DNA from: Lachnospiraceae bacterium
Lineage (GTDB): Bacteria; Bacillota; Clostridia; Lachnospirales; Lachnospiraceae
DNA: 13,508 bases
Assembly (NCBI GenBank): GCA_900772845.1
Contig: CAAGSD010000124.1
Location: 1-13,508, forward strand
Reading direction: 5' to 3'
The notes beneath the pieces were generated by a model. It saw nothing but the letters and a program-made list of their open reading frames with translations, was not told where the DNA came from and searched no databases. The translations under genes were made by a program, and so were the position numbers. Of this stretch, positions 1 through 7,707 are shown one piece after another; the stretch's first letter is position 1; each line of letters starts with the position of its first letter.

Positions 1-333
1 GAACTTCTCCTCATCCGGATTCTCCGGCAGCACCTGTCCTCCGATAATACTGCCCAGCACGGTTCCATCCTCCAGTGTGATCGGAATACCGAAATCCACC
101 AGTCCCGCATGACAGGGATATACACCATGGCCTTCTCTGTCACACTGCTCGCAGCGCTTTTTTCCCTCTGCGCTTCCTCTCGTCAGATCAATACAGAATT
201 CTGTAAAATTATAACAGTCACTGATGTATTTTCCGTCTGCACCCACAGCCACGGTTGCCAGGCCTGTGCTGCTTGCCCAATTCTTCATGATCTGCTCAAA
301 TTTGTTCATGTCACAAAAATCCTGAATTTTCAT
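1..333 (-). CDS. PocR-type sensory domain protein, N-terminal part (cut by window edge)
   Basis: The visible 111 residues read from an ATG at 331-333 to the window edge without a stop. A good ribosome site (GGAAAGTAGGAAG, revcomp of 336-348) precedes the ATG. The protein has an amphipathic start (MKIQDFCDMNKFEQIMKNWA), then GLATVAVGADGKYIS and FTEFC. A cysteine cluster follows: KKRCEQCDREG (Cys61, Cys64), YPCHAGLVDFGIPI (Cys74, His75) and LGSIIGGQVLPENPDEE. This order matches the PocR ligand-binding domain (the sensory domain named after the propanediol regulator PocR), which is normally fused to or partnered with an AraC DNA-binding domain, a histidine kinase or a chemotaxis receptor domain. 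The output domain lies outside the window, so the role (transcription factor, kinase or receptor) and the ligand cannot be stated. It is divergent from the lipoprotein gene at 635. Confidence 0.8.
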   Translation of the reverse strand, partial: MKIQDFCDMNKFEQIMKNWASSTGLATVAVGADGKYISDCYNFTEFCIDLTRGSAEGKKRCEQCDREGHGVYPCHAGLVDFGIPITLEDGTVLGSIIGGQVLPENPDEEKF

Positions 334-423
334 ATAACTTCCTACTTTCCCGGTTATCTTAACCGCTGAACGCATCAAAGCCGGAAATTTTTGATCCCGG
401 CATCATCTTAGATTTACACAAAA

Positions 424-432
424 ATTATACCA
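424..432 (-). promoter_or_regulatory. Candidate extended -10 promoter of the PocR-domain gene
   Basis: Read on the minus strand this is TGGTATAAT, a consensus -10 hexamer with a TGn extension. No good -35 hexamer lies 16-18 bp upstream, which is usual for extended -10 promoters. It sits about 90 bp before the start codon at 333. The leader between them contains a short inverted repeat, GCCGG at 380-384 with CCGGC at 397-401. Confidence 0.5.
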
Positions 433-553
433 CAAATTGCAATTTTTTTCGCCCTTTTTGCCATTTTTACCGATATTTTTCCGACACCATCTGCCTGAAT
501 GCAAGCATTCGCAATACGCAGTTTCGCATGCCTCTGAATAGTTACCAGAATAG

Positions 554-582
554 GTGAAATGTAGCTCCCTCTATAGTATAAT
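554..582 (+). promoter_or_regulatory. Candidate sigma-A promoter of the GH114-like lipoprotein gene
   Basis: GTGAAA at 554-559 (4 of 6 to the -35 consensus), a 17-bp spacer and a perfect TATAAT at 577-582. It is 52 bp ahead of the TTG start at 635, and the ribosome site GGAGG at 621-625 lies between them. Confidence 0.65.
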
Positions 583-634
583 TACCTGGATACAAATATT
601 GAAGCGGATCAAGGGAAAAAGGAGGTACCGTTAA

Positions 635-1474
635 TTGAGGAAAACGAAGCTATTCATAAAAATAATATGTGTTCTCGTTCTGATATTATCTACAGCCCTG
701 CTCAGTGCCTGCTCTGCCAGCACCTCCGATAGTACAGGAAAATACGTTGTCCTGATCGGTGAAGATTCTGAAATCACAGAAAAACTTTCTGACATGGATC
801 TGCTTGTCATAGATGCGGAATATTTTTCCCAAAATGACATTGCCCGTTTAAGAGAAAATGGTGTCCGTGAAATCTACTCCTATATCAATATCGGATCGAT
901 CGAGAGCTTCCGGTCCTATGATACAGACTTTGAGAAATATACTCTGGGTGACTATGAGAACTGGCCGGAGGAAAAATGGATCGATGTCTCGGCTCCGGAA
1001 TGGCAGGCCTGTACAGCTTCCAGAGTAGACTCCCTTGTGCAGAAGGGTGTGGACGGCTTTTTTGTCGATAACACGGATGTATACTATAACTATCCGCAGG
1101 AATGCATCTATGACGGAATTCTTACGATTCTGGACTATATGGACCATACCGGCAGAAAGATCCTGATCAACGGCGGGGACTGTTTTGTAAAAAAATATCT
1201 TACAACAGAAAAAAACGTTCTCATCGATGGGGTAAACCAGGAGAACGTTTTTACTGCGTATGATTTTTCAAAGGATGTCTATACCAAAAATGACCAAAGC
1301 ACGCGTGAATACTATACTGAGTATCTGAATCTGGCTATGTCACACGGCTGTACCGCTTACACCCTGGAATACGCAACGGTTCCTGCCATCCGCAGACAGG
1401 CAGCCGCCTACGCCGGGAAGCATGGGTATATCTGTTACATTTCTGATAATATTGGATTATGTCTGGGAAGATAA
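635..1474 (+). CDS. GH114-like (endo-alpha-1,4-polygalactosaminidase family) lipoprotein
   Basis: This is a 279-residue secreted lipoprotein. It begins at TTG, chosen because AAAAAGGAGG ends 9 bases before it and the frame then gives a complete lipoprotein signal: basic MRKTK, a hydrophobic stretch, and lipobox LLSAC with Cys26. The mature part has the order seen in the GH114/TM1410-like TIM-barrel family: IYSYINIGSIESFR (about 80-93), NWPEEKWIDVSAPEWQ (109-124), KGVDGFFVDNTDVYYNY (137-153), KILINGGD (175-182) and GVNQENVF (199-206). The likely catalytic acids are Asp145 (in FVDN) and Glu203 (in NQENVF); this is inference from family pattern. Studied GH114 enzymes cut alpha-1,4-linked galactosamine polymers at the cell surface; the substrate here is unknown. 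It stands alone on the plus strand, converging on the pilin gene with only 20 bases between and no clear terminator hairpin. Confidence 0.8.
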   Translation: MRKTKLFIKIICVLVLILSTALLSACSASTSDSTGKYVVLIGEDSEITEKLSDMDLLVIDAEYFSQNDIARLRENGVREIYSYINIGSIESFRSYDTDFEKYTLGDYENWPEEKWIDVSAPEWQACTASRVDSLVQKGVDGFFVDNTDVYYNYPQECIYDGILTILDYMDHTGRKILINGGDCFVKKYLTTEKNVLIDGVNQENVFTAYDFSKDVYTKNDQSTREYYTEYLNLAMSHGCTAYTLEYATVPAIRRQAAAYAGKHGYICYISDNIGLCLGR

Positions 1475-1494
1475 CATATTCCTCTCAACCGCCA

Positions 1495-1935
1495 TCACAG
1501 AAATGTAATCATACAAGTCTCCAGATGCTTTTGTTTTGTCTGCTCATCTGCACCAGCAGCCGTGCACAGATCACAATGATAGCATAGATTGTATCCTCCC
1601 TGACTTCTGGTATCTTCTGTCACAGCAAAATATCCTGCTTTTAATTTCACGGTCTGCCCGTTTAGAAAATGAATTTCCCTCTGCATATAATCCGTAGGGC
1701 TATTTTGTACGGTAGGTACCATGGAATTATACTTTCCTGTAGTAATATAATCCATCTGGATCTCCGTAAAATAGTTCTTCAGATTCGCCTGGTCTGCCGC
1801 CACCTTTGCCTTATGTATATAGGACAAATACTGCGGTGCCAGTACTCCCACCAGCACTGCCATGATAGCTATTACAATAATCAGCTCTACTAATGAAAAT
1901 CCCCCGTTTCCCCTCTTTCCTGTTGATTTTTTCAT
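1495..1935 (-). CDS. Type IV pilin-like / pseudopilin protein with cysteine-rich C-terminus
   Basis: This is a 146-residue protein starting at the ATG at 1933-1935. That start is preferred over in-frame ATGs at 1948 and 1966 because GGAGAG lies 7 bases upstream of it, while the others lack a ribosome site, and because it gives a normal short prepilin leader (MKKSTGKRGNGG). The prepilin motif GG/FSLVELIIVIAIMAV follows, with Phe13 as mature residue 1 and Glu17 as the conserved Glu5; residues 13-33 form the hydrophobic N-terminal helix. The rest is a typical pilin head with the early AADQANLKNYFTEIQMDYITTGKY region. The tail carries CYHCDLC (Cys118, 121, 124), then His137 and Cys141, which could bind metal or form disulfides. 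No assembly ATPase, platform protein or prepilin peptidase is nearby, so it must depend on machinery elsewhere. It could be a minor pilin, a type II-like pseudopilin or a competence-type pilin. Confidence 0.82.
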   Translation of the reverse strand: MKKSTGKRGNGGFSLVELIIVIAIMAVLVGVLAPQYLSYIHKAKVAADQANLKNYFTEIQMDYITTGKYNSMVPTVQNSPTDYMQREIHFLNGQTVKLKAGYFAVTEDTRSQGGYNLCYHCDLCTAAGADEQTKQKHLETCMITFL

Positions 1936-2002
1936 GACTTTTCTCTCCATTACATTACAATACATCACGCAGACATCGGACCTGCAGCTTTTTCTCCGCC
2001 AT

Positions 2003-2030
2003 ATTTTATCATTTCAAAGGCAAATGTCAA
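2003..2030 (-). promoter_or_regulatory. Strong sigma-A promoter of the pilin gene
   Basis: On the minus strand: a perfect TTGACA (revcomp of 2025-2030), a 16-bp spacer and TAAAAT (revcomp of 2003-2008), preceded by TGA, giving an extended -10. Transcription would start near 1996 and leave a leader of about 60 bases before the pilin ATG. This separates the pilin gene from the PTS operon that ends upstream of it. Confidence 0.75.
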
Positions 2031-2070
2031 TAAAGTATTTATTAAATATATATAACATTACCCTGAATAT

Positions 2071-2108
2071 AAGAAAGACCCGCATGGTCTCCCAGGCAGG
2101 TCTTTCTT
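2071..2108 (-). terminator. Terminator hairpin at the end of the GlcNAc PTS operon
   Basis: As minus-strand RNA, 2096-2108 forms the left arm (AAGAAAGACCUGC) and 2071-2083 the right arm (GCGGGUCUUUCUU). They pair over 13 bp with one G-U pair and a 12-base loop. The right arm is itself U-rich and is followed by AUAUU, so the T-tract is imperfect. It begins about 33 bases after the nagE stop codon and just upstream of the pilin promoter. The arms are nearly symmetric, so it may also act on plus-strand transcripts. Confidence 0.7.
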
Positions 2109-2140
2109 CCGGTCATATATTCAGTTTTATCAGTGCTTTA

Positions 2141-3610
2141 TTATTCGCAAAGCTTGGAAAATGCATCCGCTACGAACTGAACCTTAGGTCCGATGATTAC
2201 CTGAACGGAGGTCTTACCGGGTTTCATGACACCGGCTACGCCTGCAGATTTGATCACCTTATCATTCACTGCAGTAATGTCTTTTACTTCCAGTCTCAGT
2301 CTTGTGATGCAGTTGTCAATGCTTGCAATGTTGTCCTTGCCGCCGCAGCCTTCCAGAATGGTTGCTGCGATTGCTGCGAAATCATCATTTGCCAGCTCGA
2401 TCTTCTTCTCTGCTTCTACATCATCATCTTCTCTACCGGGGGTCTTCAGATCCCATTTCTTGATAGCGAAGAGGAATACGAAGTAGAATACAGCAAATGC
2501 TGCGATACCCAGAGGGATGATCAGCCAGATTCTGGCTGCTGCAGGCAGGGAGGATGAGAACAGCAGATCCATCGCACCTGCAGAGAAGCTGAAGCCTGCA
2601 CGGAAGCCAAGAGCTACAGTGATCATGGTGAAGATGCCGTACAGTGCTGCGTAGATCACATACAGTCCGGGAGCTAAGAACATGAATGCAAACTCAAAGG
2701 GCTCGGTAACGCCGCAGATGAAGGAACAGATTGCTGCGGAAGCTACCAGACCGATTGCTGCCTTTTTCTTGGCGGGCTTTGCACATTTTACCATTGCCAG
2801 AGCCGCACCGGGGATACCGAACATCATACAAGGGAAGAAGCCGGACATATACATTCCAAGGCTCCAGGATACATCAGCGCTTGTCTCACCTTTCCAGAAG
2901 TGCTGCAGATCTCCAAGTCCAATGGTATCGAACCAGAATACGTTGTTCAGTGCGTGATGTAATCCGGTAGGGATCAACAGACGGTTCAGGAAAGCATATA
3001 TACCTGCGCCGACTACATCCAGACCTACGATAGCTTCACCGAGAGCTACCAGACCGCCGAACAGTAAAGGCCATACGAACAGCAGTACAACAGATGCCAG
3101 AATAGATACCACACCTGCTACGATAGCTACACAGCGCTTGCCACTGAAGAAGGACAGCCAGTCAGGAAGCTTGGTATCCTTGAACTTATTGTAGCACATG
3201 GAACCGATAATACCGGCAATAATACCGATAAAGGGATTCGCAATCTTATTGAATGCCAGTGTCTTGGTAGCATCCTCAGCGATGGAGGGCATAATGGTCG
3301 TAACAAATCCGGTAGACAGAAGTGTTGTGAGCATCAGCCAGGAAGCCAGAGCTGCGATGCCTCCGGTACCGTCATTTTTCTCTGACATACCGACACCTAC
3401 ACCAATTGCGAACAGGATCGCCATGTTGTCGATCAAAGCACCACCTGCTTTTACGAGGAACAGACCGATCAGATTTGCTACACCCTGGATCTCACCACCC
3501 TGCATCGTTGCCGGGCACAACCAGTAACCAATACCCATGAGGATACCGCAGATCGGCAGAACCGCTACGGGAAGCATTAACGCTTTACCCAGTTTTTGAA
3601 GAAACTTCAT
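2141..3610 (-). CDS. nagE: PTS system N-acetylglucosamine-specific EIIBC component (NagE-like)
   Basis: This is a 489-residue membrane permease that imports and phosphorylates the sugar. The EIIC domain (about 1-385) has many hydrophobic segments plus family marks: LLIPTGLHHALNNVFWFDT (212-230; the double His is typical of the glucose/GlcNAc family), the GIPGA motif (265-269) and GVTEPFEF (300-307), the conserved Glu loop. A charged linker (KTPGREDDDVEAEKK) leads to the EIIB domain, whose phosphorylated cysteine is Cys434 in IDNCITRLRLEVKD. No EIIA domain is fused; it is the separate gene just upstream, 77 bases away. A strong ribosome site AAAGGAGGAG precedes the ATG. GlcNAc specificity is inferred from similarity and from co-location with nagA and nagB; glucose or glucosamine cannot be fully excluded. 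It is the last gene of the operon. Confidence 0.92.
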   Translation of the reverse strand: MKFLQKLGKALMLPVAVLPICGILMGIGYWLCPATMQGGEIQGVANLIGLFLVKAGGALIDNMAILFAIGVGVGMSEKNDGTGGIAALASWLMLTTLLSTGFVTTIMPSIAEDATKTLAFNKIANPFIGIIAGIIGSMCYNKFKDTKLPDWLSFFSGKRCVAIVAGVVSILASVVLLFVWPLLFGGLVALGEAIVGLDVVGAGIYAFLNRLLIPTGLHHALNNVFWFDTIGLGDLQHFWKGETSADVSWSLGMYMSGFFPCMMFGIPGAALAMVKCAKPAKKKAAIGLVASAAICSFICGVTEPFEFAFMFLAPGLYVIYAALYGIFTMITVALGFRAGFSFSAGAMDLLFSSSLPAAARIWLIIPLGIAAFAVFYFVFLFAIKKWDLKTPGREDDDVEAEKKIELANDDFAAIAATILEGCGGKDNIASIDNCITRLRLEVKDITAVNDKVIKSAGVAGVMKPGKTSVQVIIGPKVQFVADAFSKLCE

Positions 3611-3638
3611 ACATTTCTCCTCCTTTACATTATACTAA

Positions 3639-3655
3639 ACCGGAACAGCTCCGGT
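3639..3655 (-). other. Intercistronic hairpin between EIIA and EIIBC genes
   Basis: ACCGGA at 3639-3644 pairs with TCCGGT at 3650-3655 around a 5-base loop, within the 77-base gap between the two PTS genes. No T-run follows on the minus strand, so it is more likely an mRNA-stability or processing element than a full terminator. It could partly uncouple nagE expression from the genes before it. Confidence 0.5.
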
Positions 3656-3687
3656 CAGTTTCGTTAGTTGATACGGACGTACCGCTC

Positions 3688-4167
3688 TTAAGAGATCTGG
3701 AGCACATCCTCGCCGGGAGATACCTCTCCCTCCTTCAGAATACTGATCTTGTTATATTCATCGGTATTGCAGACCAGGACCGGAGTGATAATATGCAGTC
3801 CGGCTTCCTGAATCTTCTCCAGATCCGCATCCAGCAGAAGATCGCCCTTTTTGACATGGTCTCCGGCAGCAACATGTGCTGTGAAGGGGGCTCCCTTGAG
3901 TGTCACGGTGTCCAGTCCGATATGGATCAGAAGCTCCGCTCCCTGATCCGTTGTCATGGTGATCGCATGAAGCGTATCAAATACCACGGTCACCTCTCCG
4001 TCTGCGGGAGCATATATTTTCCCCTCAGAGGGGATCACTGCAAATCCGTCTCCCAATATCTTCTCGGAAAATGTAGGATCCGGTACCTCCGTAAGAGCAA
4101 CTGCCTTCCCCTTACAGGGAGATCCGATACAATTCCCTTTTCGCTTACCTTTCAAAAAATCTAACAT
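3688..4167 (-). CDS. PTS glucose/GlcNAc-family EIIA protein (Crr-like)
   Basis: This is a 159-residue soluble phosphocarrier that takes phosphate from HPr and gives it to the EIIB domain of NagE. It has the EIIA-Glc fold marks: GDGFAVIPSEGKIYAPADGEV (about 39-59), HAITM with the helper His67, and LLIHIGLDTV with the phosphorylated His82, then GAPFTAHVAAGDHVKKGD and TPVLVCN. Length is normal for a stand-alone EIIA. Its ATG lies inside the end of nagA (ATGTTAG, 7-bp overlap) and the ribosome site AAAGGAG lies inside the last nagA codons, so translation is probably coupled. In enteric bacteria this protein also controls inducer exclusion; in Firmicutes that role is not expected, because HPr usually does it. 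Confidence 0.92.
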   Translation of the reverse strand: MLDFLKGKRKGNCIGSPCKGKAVALTEVPDPTFSEKILGDGFAVIPSEGKIYAPADGEVTVVFDTLHAITMTTDQGAELLIHIGLDTVTLKGAPFTAHVAAGDHVKKGDLLLDADLEKIQEAGLHIITPVLVCNTDEYNKISILKEGEVSPGEDVLQIS

Positions 4168-5291
4168 GTGAACTCCTTTCCGTCGATATATACCGCTGCA
4201 ATGTTCAGTTCCTGATCCAGGAGTACGAAATCTGCCCTCTTACCAACGGATATACTGCCCACTTCATTGAAAATACCGATCTCCTTCGCCGGATTCTCTG
4301 TGGCACACATCACTGCCGTCTCTAACGGCAGACCGACTGTTTTTACTACAAACCGCATACAGTCCATCAGATTCGTCGCCGATCCGGCGATCGTGCCGTC
4401 ATGCAGGGTAGCCAGATTGCCTCTGACGGTAACCGGCTGTCCTCCCAGAGTATATTCACCATCCTCCAGGCCTGTTGCACGCATACTGTCACTGATCAGG
4501 ATCATACGGTCAGCGCCAAACATCGCAAACGTTGCACGGATCACTGACGGATGAATGTGTACACCATCACAGATCAGCTCCGGATGACATTTCTCTGAAT
4601 CTCTCACTGCTCCGATCACGCCGGGCTCCCTGTGGTTCAGCGGCGGCATTGCATTATATAAATGTGTCGCATGAGATGCTCCATGTTCAATGGCTTCTCT
4701 TGCTGTGTCATAACCGGAAGCTGTATGCGCCAGTGAAATGACCACTTCTCCTTTGGCTCTGTCGATAAATTCCATCGCTCCCGGCTCCTCCGGTGCGATA
4801 TCTACCAGCTTGATCAGCCCGTTCGCTGCTTTCTGCAGCCTGCTGAAATATTCATAATCGCAGTGCATGATATTTTCTGCCGCCTGAGCACCCTTTTTCG
4901 CCGGACTGATAAAAGGTCCTTCCATATTGATGCCCACCAGGTGGGATCCACCGGAATACTCATAGCTGCCGACATTTTTCATGACCTCCAGCAATTCATC
5001 CTTAGGGATCGTCATGGTAGCCGGGCAGACACTTGTCACACCGACAGAGGCTTCATATGATGTGATGACATCCAGTGCTTCCTTCGTACCGTCACACATA
5101 TCCGCACCCTTACAACCATGGAAATGAATATCCACCAGTCCCGGTATCAGATACATGCCTTCCGCATCCACAACAGCTTCCTCGCCTGCCGGATCCCCGG
5201 TACAGCTTACGAACCTGCCGTTCTCCACGGCTGCATCCCCTCTGACAAACCGATGCTCTTCTGTATATATATTTGCATTTCTGATTCTCAT
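4161..5291 (-). CDS. nagA: N-acetylglucosamine-6-phosphate deacetylase
   Basis: This 376-residue cytoplasmic amidohydrolase converts GlcNAc-6-phosphate to glucosamine-6-phosphate and acetate. The family motifs appear in order: GLVDIHFHGCKGADMCDG (His56 and His58), INMEGPFISPAKKGAQ (metal-binding Glu124), SLAHTASGYD (His189), ATHLYNAMPPLNHREPG (His210), LICDGVHIHP (His245, substrate loop) and ILISDSMRATG with catalytic Asp268. All expected catalytic and metal residues are present and the length is normal. The ATG is 21 bases after the nagB stop, behind a modest AAAGGGGAAG ribosome site. It supplies the substrate for NagB, and the EIIA gene overlaps its end. Confidence 0.96.
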   Translation of the reverse strand: MRIRNANIYTEEHRFVRGDAAVENGRFVSCTGDPAGEEAVVDAEGMYLIPGLVDIHFHGCKGADMCDGTKEALDVITSYEASVGVTSVCPATMTIPKDELLEVMKNVGSYEYSGGSHLVGINMEGPFISPAKKGAQAAENIMHCDYEYFSRLQKAANGLIKLVDIAPEEPGAMEFIDRAKGEVVISLAHTASGYDTAREAIEHGASHATHLYNAMPPLNHREPGVIGAVRDSEKCHPELICDGVHIHPSVIRATFAMFGADRMILISDSMRATGLEDGEYTLGGQPVTVRGNLATLHDGTIAGSATNLMDCMRFVVKTVGLPLETAVMCATENPAKEIGIFNEVGSISVGKRADFVLLDQELNIAAVYIDGKEFTC

Positions 5292-5312
5292 GACCTATCA
5301 GCTTCCCCTTTC

Positions 5313-6044
5313 TTATTCAGAAAGCTTACTGAGTGCTGCTTCGTCTGCCACCAGCGTCACATCATTATGAAGCTGTAATACCGATGCCGGCACCTGCGGT
5401 GTAATGGGTCCGAAGAAAGCTTTCTGTACGATCTCCGCCTTGTCTTCGCCGCTGGCTACGATCAATATTTTCTTCGCCTGCATAATGGTCTTGATCCCCA
5501 TGGTATATGCCTGCTTCGGGACATCCTCCGCCGATGCGAAGAATCTCTTGTTGGCTTCGATCGTAGACTCTGTCAGGTTCACGCAATGTACCTGCTTGTC
5601 AAAACTCTCTCCAGGTTCATTGAAGCCGATGTGTCCGTTATGTCCGATTCCCAACAGCTGCAGGTCCACACCTCCCAGCGACTGGATCAGATCCGTATAT
5701 CTACGGCATTCTTTCTCCGAATCCGGCTCCATTCCGTTTGGCAGATGTGTATTTTCCACCGGAATATTCACATGGTCAAACAGATTCTGGTGCATAAAAT
5801 AATAATAACTCTGATCGTTTTCCCGGCTCAGCCCCTTATATTCATCCAGGTTCACCGTCATAACCTCAGAAAAGTCCAGATCTCCCTTGCGGAACCATTC
5901 CACCAGCTGCTTATACAGACCGATGGGAGTAGATCCCGTAGCCAGTCCGAGAACACAGTTCGGTTTCATGATAACCTGTGCCGATACGATATTTGCAGCC
6001 TTTCTGCTCATATCTGCATAATCTTTTGCTTTGTATATTCTCAT
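5313..6044 (-). CDS. nagB: Glucosamine-6-phosphate deaminase
   Basis: This 243-residue cytoplasmic enzyme converts glucosamine-6-phosphate to fructose-6-phosphate and ammonia, feeding amino sugars into glycolysis. Motifs: LGLATGSTPIGLYKQL (phosphate-binding loop, about 32-46), VNLDEY (Asp67, the proton-transfer acid) and LLGIGHNGHIGFNEPG (130-145; His138 and Glu143). The frame is open 13 codons further upstream, but the start at 6042-6044 is preferred. It begins the usual MRIYKAKDY sequence and has GGAG at a suitable distance, and that GGAG overlaps the ptsI stop region. Only 7 bases separate it from ptsI. The length equals short Gram-positive NagB; the C-terminal allosteric extension of the enteric enzyme is absent. 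Confidence 0.95.
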   Translation of the reverse strand: MRIYKAKDYADMSRKAANIVSAQVIMKPNCVLGLATGSTPIGLYKQLVEWFRKGDLDFSEVMTVNLDEYKGLSRENDQSYYYFMHQNLFDHVNIPVENTHLPNGMEPDSEKECRRYTDLIQSLGGVDLQLLGIGHNGHIGFNEPGESFDKQVHCVNLTESTIEANKRFFASAEDVPKQAYTMGIKTIMQAKKILIVASGEDKAEIVQKAFFGPITPQVPASVLQLHNDVTLVADEAALSKLSE

Positions 6045-6051
6045 GAATCTC

Positions 6052-7671
6052 TCACTCCATTTCACATATTTTACTACGGACATTCAGCACCATGGACGGT
6101 GCCACACTGAGCTCATCAATTCCCATCTGTACAAATCGTGTGGTCAGTGTCGTATCCGCTCCCAGTTCTCCGCAGATGCCGACCCATTTGCCATGCTTAT
6201 GCGCTCCGTCAACAGTCATCTGTATCATACGCAGGACTGCCTCATGATGTGGATTATAGAATCTGTCCAGTCTGTTGTTCTGCCTGTCGATAGCCAGAGT
6301 ATACTGTGTCAGATCGTTCGTGCCGATACTGAAGAAATCAACATGCTCCGCCAGCTCCTCACTCATCATGACAGCTGCAGGAGTCTCGATCATAATTCCC
6401 TGTTCCGGAATTGCGTAAGGAAGCTTTTCTTCCTCCAGCTCCTTAGCCACCTCAGCCACGATTTTCTGAATATCCAGCACTTCCTCCACGGAAATGATCA
6501 TCGGATACATAATGGCCAGTGTTCCGTATTTTGCCGCCCGAAGAAGTGCTCTCAGCTGGGTCTTGAAGATCTCCGGCTGCTCCAGACAGATTCGGATCGC
6601 ACGGTATCCCATGGCAGGATTATCTTCCTTGCCCAGTCCGAGATAGTCTACATTTTTGTCCGCGCCGATATCAAGGGTACGGATGATGACCTTTTTCCCT
6701 GCCATCATCTGCAGCACCTGACGGTAAGCATTGAACTGTTCTGTCTCATCCGGAAGAGAGTCCCTTCCGAGATATAAGAATTCACTGCGGAACAGGCCAA
6801 TTCCCTCCGCATCATTCTCCAGTACATATGCCACATCCGATACGCTACCGATATTTGCATATACATTGACCTTGCGTCCGCTCTTTGTCACGGATTCACG
6901 TCCCTTGTAATCTGCCAGCAGGCTTCTCTGTCTCTGCTCCGTCTGCTGTGCCGCTTCTGCCTGCCGGAGCTGCTCTTCTTCCGGATCTAGGTAAAATACT
7001 GCTTCCCTGCCGTCCACAATAGCACGGGTTCCGTTATGGATTTTCTCCAGTTCCAATGGTACCCCTATCAGTGCCGGAATATTCATCATACGTGCCAGGA
7101 TCGCAGTATGGGAATTCGTCGAACCATGTACTGTGACAAATGCCAGGATCTTACTCTTATCCATCTGTACCGTCTCACTGGGTGTCAGATCATCTGCCAC
7201 AATGATCGACGGCTCCATGGTACTCCAGTCAATCTGCTCCTCTCCGGACAGATTGCGGACGAGCCGGTTGGAGATATCCCTGACATCCGCAGAGCGGGCC
7301 TGCATATATTCATCATCCATGTTGGCAAACATCTCTGCAAAATTATCACCGGTCACTGCCACCGCATACTCTGCATTCACTTCTTCGTTCTGAATCATGC
7401 TGTGTATGGCATCCTGATAATCATCATCCTCGAGCATCAGCTGATGCACCTCGAAAATGGCTGCATTGACTTCTCCGACCTCCTGCAACGCCTTCTCGTA
7501 TAACTGCCTCAGCTGCGTCATCGTACGTTCCTTAGCCGCATCCAGCCGTTTCAGTTCTTCCGCTGCGTTGTCGATATGGATCCTCTTAACGAGACTGTCC
7601 TTTTTCTTCAGAACACTGACAGGTCCGATCGCTGTTCCCTTATATACGGATTTTCCAATATACTTTTCCAT
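6052..7671 (-). CDS. ptsI: PTS Enzyme I (phosphoenolpyruvate-protein phosphotransferase)
   Basis: This 539-residue cytoplasmic protein takes phosphate from PEP and passes it to HPr, starting all PTS sugar uptake. The N-terminal domain holds the HPr-binding helices and the phosphorylated His188 in GSTNSHTAILARMMNIPALIG. The C-terminal PEP-binding barrel shows EGIGLFRSEFLY (Arg295), LDIGADKN, NPAMGYRAIR, IGTNDLTQYTLAIDR (449-463) and the catalytic Cys500 in GICGELGAD. Length and motifs are those of normal EI; it is not an EI-Ntr paralogue (no GAF domain). GGAAGG precedes the ATG. It follows ptsH by 36 bases and precedes nagB by 7, so general and GlcNAc-specific functions share one transcript. 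Confidence 0.96.
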   Translation of the reverse strand: MEKYIGKSVYKGTAIGPVSVLKKKDSLVKRIHIDNAAEELKRLDAAKERTMTQLRQLYEKALQEVGEVNAAIFEVHQLMLEDDDYQDAIHSMIQNEEVNAEYAVAVTGDNFAEMFANMDDEYMQARSADVRDISNRLVRNLSGEEQIDWSTMEPSIIVADDLTPSETVQMDKSKILAFVTVHGSTNSHTAILARMMNIPALIGVPLELEKIHNGTRAIVDGREAVFYLDPEEEQLRQAEAAQQTEQRQRSLLADYKGRESVTKSGRKVNVYANIGSVSDVAYVLENDAEGIGLFRSEFLYLGRDSLPDETEQFNAYRQVLQMMAGKKVIIRTLDIGADKNVDYLGLGKEDNPAMGYRAIRICLEQPEIFKTQLRALLRAAKYGTLAIMYPMIISVEEVLDIQKIVAEVAKELEEEKLPYAIPEQGIMIETPAAVMMSEELAEHVDFFSIGTNDLTQYTLAIDRQNNRLDRFYNPHHEAVLRMIQMTVDGAHKHGKWVGICGELGADTTLTTRFVQMGIDELSVAPSMVLNVRSKICEME

Positions 7672-7707
7672 TTTCTACCTTCCAAACTCTGTCGTGCAGG
7701 TCTTCTC

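Larger units (their letters stand above)
334..634. other. Divergent intergenic region between PocR-domain gene and lipoprotein gene
   Basis: About 300 bases with no credible coding sequence. It holds the minus-strand extended -10 at 424-432, an A/T-run stretch at 421-480, a small perfect inverted repeat GAATGC-AA-GCATTC at 497-510, and the plus-strand promoter at 554-582. The 497-510 repeat lies about 45 bp upstream of the plus-strand -35 and could be an operator or a small hairpin; nothing else supports either reading. Confidence 0.5.

Noticed and set aside
1936..1968. Longer pilin start
   Set aside because: The extra residues (MMYCNVMERKV) have no ribosome site upstream and make an over-long leader; the ATG at 1935 has GGAGAG in the right place.
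1862..2557. Plus-strand open frame antisense to the pilin start and the nagE end
   Set aside because: It crosses the pilin promoter and the operon terminator, and its translation mirrors the reverse of the conserved EIIB and EIIC domains; it is a shadow frame.
3629..3634. TATAAT directly upstream of nagE, as a possible internal promoter
   Set aside because: The hexamer is perfect on the minus strand, but the best -35 (CTGACC) is 18 bp away inside a hairpin, and transcription would start almost at the ribosome site. I do not call it without transcript data.
6045..6083. Longer NagB start 13 codons upstream
   Set aside because: It would overlap the ptsI stop and add residues absent from NagB proteins; the start at 6044 has a ribosome site and the normal N-terminus.
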